Part shown: positions 1-11,114 of the stretch, piece after piece
Layout: each line of letters begins with the position of its first letter
How positions within the stretch are numbered: position 1 is the first letter of the stretch
Source of the DNA: Trichosporon coremiiforme
Lineage: Eukaryota; Basidiomycota; Tremellomycetes; Trichosporonales; Trichosporonaceae
Length of the DNA: 64,000 nt
NCBI GenBank assembly: GCA_039545355.1
Contig: BCJJ01000006.1
Coordinates: 310,001 to 374,000, forward strand
Reading direction: 5' to 3'
Program-made: the position numbers and the translations under genes
The notes under the pieces: generated by a model
What the model saw: only the letters and a program-made list of their open reading frames with translations
Told to the model about the DNA's origin: nothing
Database searches by the model: none

Positions 1-2131
1 AACAATCAGCCGATGAAGCTGACGCCACACAGACTCTGAACGCCGCCGAGGCCATCAGCGAGGCGCTCGTTGTCGTAGGTCTGCAGGCGAATGTGAAGGT
101 GATCAAGCAGCTTGCAGGCAGTCTCACCGAGGACGTGAAGCTCTTCCATCTCGACACTGTGCGACTGGTAAGCTGCGTAGACCCCTGGATCGAGTTCATG
201 TCAGATTGACTGGGACGCCTCGCGGGATGAGGGACGAGTATGCATCCGCAGCCAGATTGACGAGGAGCTCGACCAGTGGCGAGAAGATTACGCCGGTGAG
301 TGGGCCGGCGAAGCATCCGACTGATGACCAGGTCTCGAACCCCTGCTAGTGAGAGGCAGCAGTTGCGCTCATTCTGACTTCAGAATCGCGTCTCAGCAGA
401 ACTTGTGCCACGAGTCTCGCCTGACTTCTGCACCACGATCAATGTCATCTATCTTCCCCAGCTCGGGTGCATGGTGACAGCGCACGACGTGAAGGACCTC
501 GACGCCGTGTCGCCCGACTGGGAGCAGCAGTTCAGCACTGACGAAGTCATCTACTATAAGACGCCGGAGATGCACCGCCTCGACGAGCACTTTGGCGACC
601 TCCAAAACATAATCATTGGTGAAGATACCCAGACGCGGCCGTAATCTGATGCCAGATCGCGAGATTGAATGGGTGCAGAAGCTCGCTGAGCGAATCGACC
701 GGGTCGAGGAGAACATCCTCGGCATCGGGGATACGCTGGCCGAGCTCGACTGGTGAGTTTACCGTGCGCAGATACGAACTGATACCTCAGCCTGCTCGCC
801 TTTGCAGACGCGTCTGAACGGCTGGGCCTCCGCCGCCCTGTCATGAAGGAAGAGCCAGTCCTCAGGATCCGCAAGGGTATTCACCCGCTATACGCTGTCA
901 ACTGCGACACGGAGTACATTGACAACGACACCGTGCTTCACGGCGGCACCGACAGCGATCTCAGCAGCATGGTTAGACAGCGCAGACAGAAGCTAGCTGA
1001 CAGCAGATGATTGTGACGGGCGCAAACGGATCGGGCAAGTCTGCATACGGCAAGCAGGTCGCTCTGATCACGTACATGGCCCACATCGGGTGCTTCGTTC
1101 CGGCCCAGAGTGCGGAGATCGGTTTGTGTGACAAGAGTAAGGCTGTTACCGTCGCTCACTTAGCTGACCGCAGTCTTCACTCGTGTTCAGACTAGAGAAT
1201 CTGCATCCAAGGTCGGTGTGGTGCGTTTGGTACACCTGACCACAGGCTGCTTCAGCGTTCATGATCGACCTGAGTCAGGTGTCCCAAGCACTGCGTGGCG
1301 CCACGAGCCGCTCTCTCATCATCCTCGACGAGTTCGGCAAGGGTAAGCTTCGTAGCTGGCATTATCGGCTAAACGCAGGCACCAACTCGAGTGACGGAGC
1401 TGGTCTTTTAGCCGGTATCTTGACACATCTGCTGAAGGAGTCTCGCCCTAGAACAGTCGTCCTTACGCATTATCAGTGAGTTGCCTCAATTGCCCCACTC
1501 TAACTGACGTCAGCGAGCTGTTCACGCAGCAGTTCCTCGATGAGTCACTCCCGACGATCTACTGCCACATGAAGAGCTTGTTGATCGAGGGCGCGAAGGA
1601 GCTGGCGTATTTGTACAAGTCAGTTATAAGGGATGGGGAATAGCTAACTCTCAGGCTCCGACCGCGCCGCTGTCTGACGTCCAACGCGGCCGAGTGCGCT
1701 CTAGGACAAGGTATCCCAGAGCCCGTCGTCGCCAGGGGCCGACAAGTCAGGTGAGCTTCCACTGTTCTTTATGGTAACTGACGACCAGCGAATGCCTGTC
1801 CAAGTTCCAGATCACAAAACTCATAGACGACGGGCTGTCGGAACGCGACCTTCAAGAGCTCGAGGACGCCGAAGATCTCGCGAAACGCTTCCTGCGCTGG
1901 GATCTGGGTGCGAGCGACGGCACCGGCTTGCTGGCAGACCTGCGGGAGCTGCTCGGCAATATGGACCTAGACGTCGAGTCTGCGGCCGAAGCCGAAATTG
2001 GAATGGGTTCTGGCACCACCTTCCTCGAGCACCGACTGAGCACCACGCGTTCAGAGCTGTCGTCAGTGCAGGCAGAACCTCTTGTAAACGACGAGAACGC
2101 GGGCTTCCCCATGGATACCTCGCTAGATTAA
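1..2131 (+). CDS. MSH5: MutS homologue MSH5, meiotic crossover factor (5' truncated by window edge)
   Basis: In the Msh4-Msh5 heterodimer, this subunit stabilises recombination intermediates in meiosis and promotes crossovers. The window opens inside an intron (acceptor CAG near 30). About ten short introns then follow. Clamp and lever sequence lies at about 200-730, including [11 protein letters not shown] and [14 protein letters not shown]. The ATPase follows: Walker [14 protein letters not shown] at about 1021-1060, the MSH5-like [26 protein letters not shown] at about 1258-1305, Walker [12 protein letters not shown] at about 1312-1344, then the VVLTHY switch near 1456. The C-terminal part has [22 protein letters not shown] near 1680-1740 (helix-turn-helix region) and stops at 2131. 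FxE mismatch-binding features are not visible because the N-terminus lies outside. The family assignment rests on the Msh5-specific spacing and wording of the ATPase motifs. The next gene converges tail to tail, with only 26 nt between stop codons. Confidence 0.93.
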
Positions 2132-2157
2132 GACTTCATGCATCTCTACTTTCTACC

Positions 2158-2965
2158 TTACTTGCGCTTCCACACGGCGAGCTTCTCGTCGCCAGGCGGG
2201 CCCTTGCGCTTCTCGTCCTCGGGAATCGCACGCTCCCAGGTGATCTCCCACTCGTCGTCAAGGAGCTCGTGGTACTCCTCCTCCGTGAGACGGAAGGGCG
2301 GGCCGATGTTCGGGTCACCGTTCAGCGGGTACATGAGCGTGATGAGGCGGGTAGTCGGAGCGTCCTTGGTCAGCTCGGCCATGCGGCGCGCCCAGTCCTT
2401 GCGCATGGCGGGAGGAAGCGCACAGAGGAAAGTGTAGTCATAAATCAGGTCGAAGAGCTCGTCAGGCTTGTACGCGAAGAAGTCGCCCTGCTGGACAAGG
2501 GCGCGCGAGTTGCGCGGCGGCTGAGACTCGAGCCACTTGTTCGCCGCGATGACGCCGGTCGGCGCGACGTCGAGACCGATCGTGTCCAGGCCGTGGCGAG
2601 CGAACAGATCGACGTCGTAGCCCTGGGAGTTAGCTGTTGCCTCTCAACCTCAAGCTCTTTCTGCGCGCCCCTACTGCTCGCTTCATTCCCCCCTTCATCC
2701 GCCCTCCTCAGTGGGGGCTGACTGGTGGAGTGGGGGTAAGGTTGCGAGGAAGACTCACCTGTCCACATCCGGGCACGAAAGCCCATCCGTTCTTGGGAAT
2801 ACCAGCCTTGGCCGTCTCAGCGTCGTCGTCCAAGAACTTGACGAGCACGCCATGGCTCTTGCCCTGGTCCCAGTGGATGTTGTTCTCGACCCACTTCTTC
2901 TCCCATCCGTCAATGTAGCGTTTGGGATCAGTCGGAGCGGCGGGGGGCGCTGAGGTGGTGCTCAT
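2158..2965 (-). CDS. TPMT-family S-adenosylmethionine-dependent thiol methyltransferase
   Basis: Predicted cytosolic methyltransferase that moves a methyl group from S-adenosylmethionine to a small thiol (or halide/sulfide-type) acceptor. Two exons (2759-2965 and 2158-2622) flank a 136-nt intron, giving 223 residues, normal for fungal TPMT-like enzymes. The intron falls inside the SAM-binding motif, which joins as FVPGCGQ plus GYDVDLF. It has a GTGAGT donor and a CTAACTCCCAG acceptor. The N-terminal RYIDGWEKKWVENNIHWDQG is the typical entry helix of this family. FDLIYDYTFLCALPPAMR and LITLMYPLNGDPNIGPPF continue the fold, and the chain ends in VWKRK. The first ATG is used because the family helix starts about 15 residues later. 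The exact acceptor substrate cannot be read from sequence. There is no sign of a targeting peptide. Confidence 0.88.
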
Positions 2966-3520
2966 GATGTCCAGCCGTTACTCTTCGCTGCAGTCGTTGC
3001 TCTTCGCGGGGTAGTAGTGGTAGGTTGGTGCAGGACGACCGAGGCCGCAGAAGGTCGTGGTATTTATGAGAGCGCGGGCAGTCCTGCAGCACAGAGGTCG
3101 GTGACGTCGCACGGCCGGCTGGGGCCTCAGGCCAGATCGGATCGGCAATCACCGTGCGACCCTGAGCCCACCCAAGGATCCGGCCGCTACACACAGGTCG
3201 ATTCGCCCCACGACGGGTCTTCCGAATGTTCGAACGCAGACGCCGTACCGGCGACAGCCTTACTCATGCATGTGAGAGGTATTGCTAAGCATTCTGAGGG
3301 CCAGATCTGGGGACGTCTGCCCTCGTTATACCAGCAATGACCGCACAGGTTGTGTCTTACGGACTCAAGAGCGTCGGCGGTGCCTGGTGCGTGTACGGCC
3401 AGACGGGCAGAGCTGATAAGATTGCGGGCACCGCAGACGGACATTGCAAGTCATCGGGATCAAGAAGAACATGCTAAATGCATTACCAGATTAAGACCTA
3501 AAGATTTCTACGGACACGAA
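2966..3520. other. Intergenic: methyltransferase promoter and ABZ1 3' flank
   Basis: 555 bp separating the start of the TPMT-like gene from the stop of ABZ1, both on the minus strand. It must hold the methyltransferase promoter and the ABZ1 3' UTR. A 46-codon open frame begins at 3337 on the plus strand. It has no recognisable domain and is not called. Confidence 0.6.
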
Positions 3521-6201
3521 CTACAGGTCCAGCGGACCAACGACCGACTGCACCTTGGTAAGGACTTCCTTCCACTCCTCGGCGCGGTCCGAGAGCCAGG
3601 TGATCGCGCCGCCGGCGCCGATGGAGAGGTCTGTTCTCGTCAGCTTAAGACCGCACTCGCGCCAGCTTCCACTCACCCTCTCCCTCCAGCACCATGGTGC
3701 GGATTACGACGCTGAGGTCGCTGCTTCCGCAGAGCGAGAAGTAGCCCAGCGCACCACTGTAGATGCCTCGCGGGTAGCCTGCCTCGAACCCGTCGAGTAA
3801 CTGCACGGTGCGCAGCTTCGGTGCGCCCGTCATCGAGCCGGGAGGGAAGCAGCGCTTCGTCGCTTCGACGGGGCCGATGTGCGGCGCCAGCCGGCCGCGC
3901 ACCGTTGTGACCAGGTTGTGCACGCCGTACGACTCGAGCGCGATCAGCTGAGGCACGGTCACTGTCGACGGGACACAGCAAGAGAGCAGGTCTGAGCGGA
4001 TCAGGTCCACGATCTGGGGTCAGCTCAAATCTGTGAACCGCTTAGCTATGTCTAGCCTCACCATCAGGTTCTCCGCGCGCTCCTTCAAATCCTCAGATAA
4101 CTCCTTTCCACGCTGCTTGTCGACTCTCCGTCCTTCGGCCGCACACGCTTCGCTTCCCGGCTCCTTGCCGCCGCATCCCCGTCCCTCAGCGCAGACACAC
4201 TGTCCCGGTCGCACACGCGGAGCCGTGCCCTTGATCGGGCGCATTTCAATCTCGCCTCCAGTGATCTGGAGGAAGCGCTCCGGGGAGGATGAGATGACGG
4301 CGAGGCCCTTGCCCTTCGGCGTTGGCAGCGTCGGGAAGTGGATGAACGCAGAGTAGTACGCGGGGTTGAACGTCCGCAGCCGCAGATACGTGGGATACGG
4401 GTCGTCCTTGAGCGTCGCGAGGAAGGACGTCGTCTGGTTCAGCTCGTAGCTCTCGCCCTCCGAAATGGCGTCGCGGCACTTATCGATGCGCGCCATGTGC
4501 TCGTCGCCATTAACACGGGGCCGGAAGCGCGGGAAGCCAGATGCCGGCTCAGAGGTCGATTGCGACGGAGAGGAGAGGACCTCACGCAGTTCGCTGGCGT
4601 AGGCGTCGAAGTCGGCCTGCTTCACGCCGAATGTCACGCCGAGTCCCGTCAGCCAGTTGAGGAGGACCGAGCTCGGGCGCCCGCCCTCTGAGACGATGCC
4701 GCGCGCCGTCCACTGCCCGTCCTCGGCGCGCTCAGTCAGAAGGTCAACCCAAGCCCACACCGCGTCCAGGCGCTCAGGCCCCCGCTTGCCGATTGGCGGG
4801 TTGTAGCCCGCCAGACTCTCTGTCTTCATTTCGTAAGTGAACCATCCGGTCCAGCCGCCTCGGAATCCACCGGCTCCACCAAAGACAGGAGCGAGGGCGG
4901 TCTGCGCGCCGTCCAGCAGAGAGAAGAACGTCTCGCCCGGGGCCAGGCGCATCTCTCCCTCGACGGCACCGTACACGCGCACTGTCCGGGTGGCGAGCGA
5001 ATACGTCAGCACAAATTTCGGCACAGCGAGTGACGTGGTCGTCGGCCGCGAAGGCTGTTGTCAGCTATCGAAGCATACCACTGCAGCTTACACTCTTGCC
5101 ATCCAGCCAGATCTTGCCGACACGCTCCGTGTCTCTTCGCACCATACGCTCGTAAACCTCTGCTGTGTCTCTATCCTGACCGAGAGAGCCAAAGCTCTCA
5201 GCCTCGAGGACGTACCGCGGCGCCTCCGACTTCGTGGGCGAGGTCGGGGAGGGAGCGGGCGAGGCTGCGCGCGTCGGCGCCGCACTCGACGCCACGCGGT
5301 AGGTGCACGCCGCGACGAGCTGACGCTCGAGACGGGGGAATACTGGCGGCTGGCCGTGGTGCTCGTGCACCTTGTCGAGGAAAGCGTGCAAAAGCTCCGT
5401 ACCGTGGGTCGACGAGATGGACTGAGGTCAGCTAAGTACGTAGGGGAGTGTCAAGCTGCTCACCTCCGGGTGGTACTGAACGCCCCAAATGGGAAGCTCC
5501 TTGTGCATCAGGCCCTGGATCGTCGGCTCACTGCCATTCTGAGGATCAGACCATGCAGTGACCTCCAGCTCATGGGGGACGGTGGCCGGGTCAAGGCACA
5601 GCGAGTTGTACACGACGGCCTCGAAGGGGTTTGAGCCCATGACTGGGGACGCGAACAGCCCTTTCGTCGGCGTAACGGGAACAACGCGGACGACATGACC
5701 ATGCGTAATCTTCGGCGTCTTCATGATCTGTCGTCAGCTCATGGTACCTCACATGGCAGCTCACCTTGCTACCGAACGCTACGCCAATAGCCTGGTGGCC
5801 AAGGCACACGCCGAGGATGGGTACCGGGTGCGCCCTGACGAGCTCCAGTCCGAAGCCAATGTCCTGTCGTCAGCTCATTGCGTGTACGGGCGAGCTTACC
5901 GCTGGGTGGTCTGGCCGACCTGGACCAGGAGAAAGGATGACACAGTCGGTGTTGGGAATCACCTCGCGCTGGAACGTTGCCCTGATATCAGTTTCAACGC
6001 GCGCAGCGTAAACTTACCAGTCATACTTGTCAGCCTTGATGACGACAACTTTGCGGAGAACTTCGGCGTCAGAGTAGAGCTGGGTGAAGAGGATGAGAAG
6101 GTTGTTGGTGTCTATTGTCAGTTCTGAACAGCGCAGCGTCGAAGGAGCTCACAAGAGTCGTAGTAGTCGACGATGACCGTTCTCGGAAGCGGGGGTACCA
6201 T
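3521..6201 (-). CDS. ABZ1: Para-aminobenzoate synthase (fused glutamine amidotransferase plus aminodeoxychorismate synthase)
   Basis: Makes 4-amino-4-deoxychorismate from chorismate and glutamine, the committed step to p-aminobenzoate for folate. Nine exons, eight introns of mostly 35-50 nt; about 770 residues, close to yeast Abz1. The N-terminal class I amidotransferase begins TVIVDYYDSYTNNLLILF. It continues with VILSPGPGRPDHP, the nucleophile motif ILGVCLGHQAIGVAFGSK (about 5800-5770) and the His-Glu pair in WGVQYHPES (about 5465). A variable linker precedes the synthase half (about 5040-3521). That half has WFTYEMK, SYELNQTT, SSSPERFL, RPIKGTAPR, ENLM joined to IVDLIRSDL, CFPPGSMTGAPK, GIYSGALGYF and SIGAGGAITW. 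An unusual insert with four cysteines lies between RPIKGTAPR and the next conserved helix. Start 6201 is chosen because the amidotransferase strand begins seven residues later. It is divergent to FAU1. Confidence 0.94.
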
Positions 6202-6423
6202 CCTGGCTAGCGTACACCTCTGTTCAGTCCCAGTTCAAGGACCTGCAGGAAGCGAGTGAGAGTCGTGAGGAAGCCGGGTAAGTGTCGCTCCGACGATAAG
6301 TCCGGTCTCCAAAATCTCGAACGGAAACGCAGTCGAGTTACGCCATACCGGGGACCCCGCATTCCGCTACGGGCCGGAACAAAGTCGGCCTCTTGTCTTC
6401 CGTCCTCACACTTATCCGCACCG
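6202..6423. promoter_or_regulatory. Shared divergent promoter of ABZ1 and FAU1
   Basis: Only 222 bp separate the ABZ1 start codon (leftward) from the FAU1 start codon (rightward), so both 5' UTRs and core promoters must lie here. No clear TATA box is seen. Co-regulation of the two folate genes is an inference from the spacing. Confidence 0.7.
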
Positions 6424-7318
6424 ATGAGCACCGGCGACGACGACATGGCCGCCGTCTTCGCCCAGAAGAGCGCTCTGCGCAAGAGCATGCTCAAGACGCT
6501 CCGAGGTATCTCTGAGGCTGAGCTTGCGTCTCAATGTGAGCTGGCTTTGGACGCGTACCAGCTGATGTCAAACAGCCGCTGCCGTTGCCCGGATCTTGCG
6601 CGAGCAGCCGTTCTACAACAATGCGAAGAGCGTTTGCTGCTACCTCAGCATGGCGAAGGGAGAGCTAAGGACAAACGAGATCGTGGCTGATCTGCTGGCG
6701 AACAGTGAATATGGCATCCTGAAGCGATGAGCTAACGCGCACAGAGGGGCGGACGCTGTACACTCCGTACCTTCCTCCGCGCACAGACGAGTCGCCTGTT
6801 ATGCATATGCTGCGGCTGTACAACACGGCGGACCTGGAGGCATGCCCGCTGGACAAGTGGGAAATTCTCGACCCGGGAGAGACGCGGCGCGATCCCGGTC
6901 ACGAAGGCGAGAAGAGGCAAGACGGTGAGCCGCTTTCCGGTCACGCATCTGGGCGTGCTTAGTTGCTAACATCAGTTCTGGATAGCGACGCCGCTCCGCT
7001 GGACGTCATTCTCGTTCCCGGCGTCGCGTTCGACAAGGACTGCAACCGAGTAAGCTTCGAGAGGCGTTTCCAATTACGCTGACGTCAGCTCGGACGGGGC
7101 AAGGCGTTCTACGACAACTTCCTCGCCAAGTACACGCATCGTACACGGCCGCTTTTGAGTAAGCTCCTTATGCCGACTGGGAACTGACTGCAGTCGCGCT
7201 CGCGCTCGAACCGCAGCTCACGGAGGAGCCCGTCCCGGTCACGCCAAGCGACTTCACACTCGACGGCGTCCTCTCCCCCGCTGGCCTCGTTTGGCGGGAA
7301 GGAGCGAAGCGGGAGTGA
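6424..7318 (+). CDS. FAU1: 5-formyltetrahydrofolate cyclo-ligase
   Basis: ATP-dependent conversion of 5-formyl-THF to 5,10-methenyl-THF, returning the storage folate to the active pool. Spliced reading: the N-terminal basic helix LRKSMLKTLRGISEAELASQ is followed by an intron (about 6531-6573). SVCCYLSMAKGELRTNEIV comes next, then an intron, then TLYTPYLPPRTDESPVMHM and KWEILDPG. After two more introns come LDVILVPGVAFDKDCNRLG and RGKAFYDNFLAKY. NRLGRGKAFYD is the family's ATP/phosphate-binding signature. Five introns in all, each with a CTGAC- or CTAAC-like site close to the acceptor. The protein ends VWREGAKRE at 7318. No signal or mitochondrial peptide is evident, so a cytosolic location is likely. 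Its neighbour ABZ1 acts upstream in the same metabolic area. Confidence 0.92.
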
Positions 7319-9713
7319 GCGCAACCTATCTGATAGGAGCGGAGACGGGTACTGCGGTATAGCTTTGGTGCGGCCAAGCGAACCTTGATACCTCTGGTAT
7401 CTGGGACGTTTGGGGTCACGTTTCATCGTAGTAATCCTGTAGTCCGCGACACGGACGCCGGTATCGGGAACTCGCTTCCCCGATGCAAGCACGTATGTGG
7501 GGTTCACAAGTCCGCAAGCCCGCCCCCTGCTCGTCGCTCGGCAGGGAGCGCCGACGGGCGTCAATGAATCTCTGAACCTTGCGACTGGTATAGGCAAGAC
7601 CGAGCAAGAGCCCAAGACTCGCTTCCAACATCCTTTGGTTGTCCGATATGTCTGCGCAGTCTATCTATTGACCACAAGGGCAAGCGCAAACAAAGTTCAA
7701 GCGTCTGCACATCTGGCTAACATCGTCAAAATGGTTATCAAGGATAACTTGGTTATTGATTTGGGGCCCTATGATCCAATCCCCTGAAGCGCCGGCCAAC
7801 TTGAGCTATCGAAACCTTCCACCCGGTCGTCCTGTCTTGTCTGCCCTGCTTTCACGCTATCGTTACGACACGAGGTCGGCATCGCAGGCTAGTGAAGAGG
7901 ACAACATGACAGCGTAGTCGCACTTCAGGAGCCAGATCCCTTATCCCAAACGGCTGACGGAGGTGGTGTCGGCCGCCTCTTCGGGCCAGTCGTCTTGCAT
8001 TCTGCTGCACACGCGTCCTTGCTCGCGCCTGCATTTCTTTCGCTTGTTGCATTCAGCGCCGCCGTTTGCTCTCGCACTGAAACTGCTAGGTGTGCCGAGG
8101 CACGCTGGCGTTTCCCTTATCAATGGTCCACAGCCTGCCAGATTCTCCAGCCGACTGGCCATACGGGCCATCCTGTCCGCGGAAAAGTCAGTCTCGCCGC
8201 GCCGCCGACTACGCCGAGCGCCCCTTTGCGGCGTCTTCAGAGCTTACTGAAGCCTCTGCAGCCTCTCCACGGCGAAGAAACGTTCGATGAATGGAGAGTC
8301 CGCGGCCTCGACTCCGCAAACATGTCTCGCACCACTCATAGGCATGAGGTGATCACACTAGCCTCACTTAAGCCCCTGCAGGCCAGCCCGATGGCGGCGC
8401 GTTGCCTGCGATCAAATGGGGCCGGAAAATTCCTTGGTGAAGCATAATCGAGTTGCGCGTGATTTATGGGTGGTAGTACTGGATTGCGCTCCATTGCATT
8501 GTCGTCTCCGGCTCAGAGTCTGGGTTGAGGGCAATTGATTCAGCCAAGCATTCAGCGAGCACAGCGTCAAGGCCGAAAACGCGCATGGGAGGATGATTGG
8601 AGCGTTTGGAGCGAGTTGGCTGAGATCCTGAACGTTTGACGGCAGGCGGCAGGTATTCAACCCCCTATTGATATCTTTTCGAGGGAAGCCGGGCCAGGGG
8701 CAGCAAACATGGTGAATGAGGCAGTCTGGCTCCTGGCAATTGGTGGGCGACGCTGGGTGGCAGGCGACGAGTGCAGGCGACGAGGGCGACGAGTCCATAT
8801 TCAGAAGGACGAGCCCTTCGCCCGCCGGCCCCCTCTGTGCCTCTGTTGTCCCTCATCCTGTGCCTCCTGGTCAGCACTTTGGAACAGGCGACAATAAATC
8901 GTTCACAGGAACCCACACCGTCGATGCTCTCGTGCTCTCGAAGCTCTACGTTCTCTCCGCGCGCTAGTTACGATTCAGGGTACAAACAGTACGCATAAGA
9001 CCTGGAACGCGGCTCCTAGTTCTGCTGACCCCCGAAAGACCCTTTGAAGCATTTCGAGTGATTTCATGACGATATGACCCCAGCGCAGACCGCATGCAGC
9101 GCCCAGCACGCCAGCAGGCGCTTGCAGGCGCAGCACAGGAAGACCGAACATCGCGCGGATATCACAGCGCTTGTGTCCAAAGAGATCCTGTGGGCCCTCG
9201 TTGTCTGTGGGGACTGTATTGACAGAAAAGTGCCCTTGTATAAGAGAACATCACGAGGGCACATGCATTCCCACTTGACAGCCGTTGCCGCATCAGCACA
9301 TCAATCGATCTCATCCCATCGCACGTCTGGCAAACGTACACCCTTCGCCCACACAGATCACATTGCGCCGCGTCCATCGCACGCCCACGTCCTTCTGTGA
9401 TTCCTTTCAACAACCCCGCACCGCCCGTCCAGCACGCCAGACGCGCCGGATACGCCGCTGGAACGCCAAAAGCGCCATCGCCTTACACAGCGGACGCCGC
9501 CAGGGATTTGCGCCAGCTCTAGCCATCAGCCAGCTTGCGAGCGAACGACATCATCGCCCGGTCCTGTCTAGCTCTACCCACGATCCGCACGATCGCCGCA
9601 GTCGATAGTCACTGATCCCTCTCCTGCACTTCATTCCGCCAGCTCGCCAGTTGATCCGCTCTTTTGGCCCCGACGAGACTGAACGCGAACCACGGTCCAG
9701 CCAAATAGATAAT
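7319..9713. other. Gene-free stretch of 2.4 kb
   Basis: No open frame here shows a recognisable domain, a consistent intron pattern or a plausible codon profile. It should contain the FAU1 3' UTR on the left and the promoter/5' UTR of the membrane glutaredoxin-like gene on the right. The right part (9360-9700) is C-rich, as basidiomycete leaders often are. Confidence 0.55.
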
Positions 9714-11114
9714 ATGGCGTCCTCCTTGCACAAATGGCTTTTCTCTCCACCGCTGTCGCCTGCCGATTACTCTCTCCCGTCACACGTCAAGCCGCTTGAC
9801 GCCTCGTCCGTCTTCTCCTCGTCGCTCGTCAACGTCGAGACCCAGCGCCCCTGCAACAACGCACGCATGACCGGCCGTGGCCAGTCCGTGCTCGTCGGCA
9901 TGAGGCCGATTGACATCGAGGCCGCGAACGCCTCGGGCGAGTACCCCGAGAAGCGCTCGCCGGTGCTGCTCTCCCCGCTGTTCTCGCCCATGCTCAAGGC
10001 CAAGGTCGCGCACTACGTCCCCCGCCCGGTTCAGCGCCTGCTCGCCGTGCTCGTCGCGTTCCTCTTCTTCGCCACCGTCAGCAAGTACACCACGTCGCTC
10101 GCTGCTGCCTCCGCCCACCGTGCAGCCGAGAGGGGCTACGTGCCTCCGCAGGCCGTGCGCGCGCCTGGTGAGCCATTCCTCCTTTCACGTTCACTTTTCA
10201 CAACAATACGCTGGCCCCGTTGTGTTCTGCGCAGCAGCGGATGTTGCAGATGCTCGCACCGCAAACATGTGCTGCGACCACGCTAAACCACGTGGCCTGG
10301 GAAAGAATGAACAGGAGACCACAGGATCCGAGTTTCTGACTGAATTGGTCATTACTTTCCGTGCAGCCCAGGGCCTGAGTGCTGCGGCAATCGCTGGGTT
10401 TTGTGAACGGGGATGTGGTACTTTTGGCCGTTTCCGGATATTTTCGATTCCACAACGGCCAGGAGTTTGTCAGGATCATTGCTGGACGCCGAGATTGAGC
10501 CGAGGGTACGCCGAGGGATGTCGAGGGTTCGCTGGGCTTTGATGCCGACATGCTTGTTTTGCTTAACCATGCTGAACATCGCTGACATCACAGCCCACCC
10601 GCGCGCGAACCGGCCAGACCCGCACCCTCTCCCTGCGACTCACGAGCTGCTTGCGCTGCAGTCTTTCATCCTTGAGTCGTCTCATGCCACCCTCGCTCCC
10701 GCCGTCGATGGCTCCAAGCCTCTGGACGCCGTCATGCTCCTCGGTTCTCCCGGTGCGCGCCGCTTAGGCGGCACGGACAGTGCACAGGAGCGTGCGTGGC
10801 TGCAGTCGCTCTCGGACGAGAACAGCGCAAAGGTCGTGCTGTGGTACGACGCGGAGCGCCCGCCGCACTACGCTCTCGAAGGCGTGACGGCGCGGCACGG
10901 ACAGGGGCGCCGCGCGTCCATGATCAACACGCGCCAGCGCCGCGACGGCGAGACCGTCAACGCCGTGCTCAAGCGTCTCGGACACGACCTGAGTCGCAAC
11001 CCCATTCTCGTCGTAGGCGGCGAGGTGTTCGACGCGTCGCCCGAGCGCATGGACGAGCTCCGCAAGAGCGGGAAACTGCACGAGATCCTCGTCAGTATGG
11101 GCTGGACGGCTTAA
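9714..11114 (+). CDS. Single-pass membrane protein with a cysteine-free glutaredoxin-like domain
   Basis: Two exons (9714-10167 and 10594-11114) give 324 residues. A cytosolic-looking N-terminus is followed by one hydrophobic segment, RLLAVLVAFLFFATVSKY (about residues 108-125), and a polar stem. The C-terminal domain has thioredoxin-fold wording: KVVLWYDAERPPHY, ASMINTRQRRDGETVNAVLK, NPILVVGGEVFDASPERMDE, LRKSGKLHEIL. The last two match the glutaredoxin pattern of a cis-Pro strand, a GG turn and a final helix. The active-site CPYC or CxxS position reads AERPPHY, and the whole domain has no cysteine. Redox catalysis is therefore unlikely; a binding or structural role is more plausible. Golgi/ER glutaredoxins Grx6/Grx7 share the membrane-anchor layout. 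Its 426-nt intron is roughly ten times the local norm. The function is not established. Confidence 0.75.
10168..10593 (+). other. Unusually long intron (426 nt) of the glutaredoxin-like gene
   Basis: The donor GTGAGC at 10168 and the GCTGACATCACAG acceptor ending at 10593 keep the reading frame between the membrane segment and the C-terminal domain. Neighbouring genes mostly use 35-60 nt introns. No exon with a clear domain was recognised inside it. Confidence 0.65.

Noticed and set aside
3337..3477. 46-codon frame starting MTAQVVSYGLKS
   Set aside because: Lies in the ABZ1 3' flank, no domain, no plausible splice sites.
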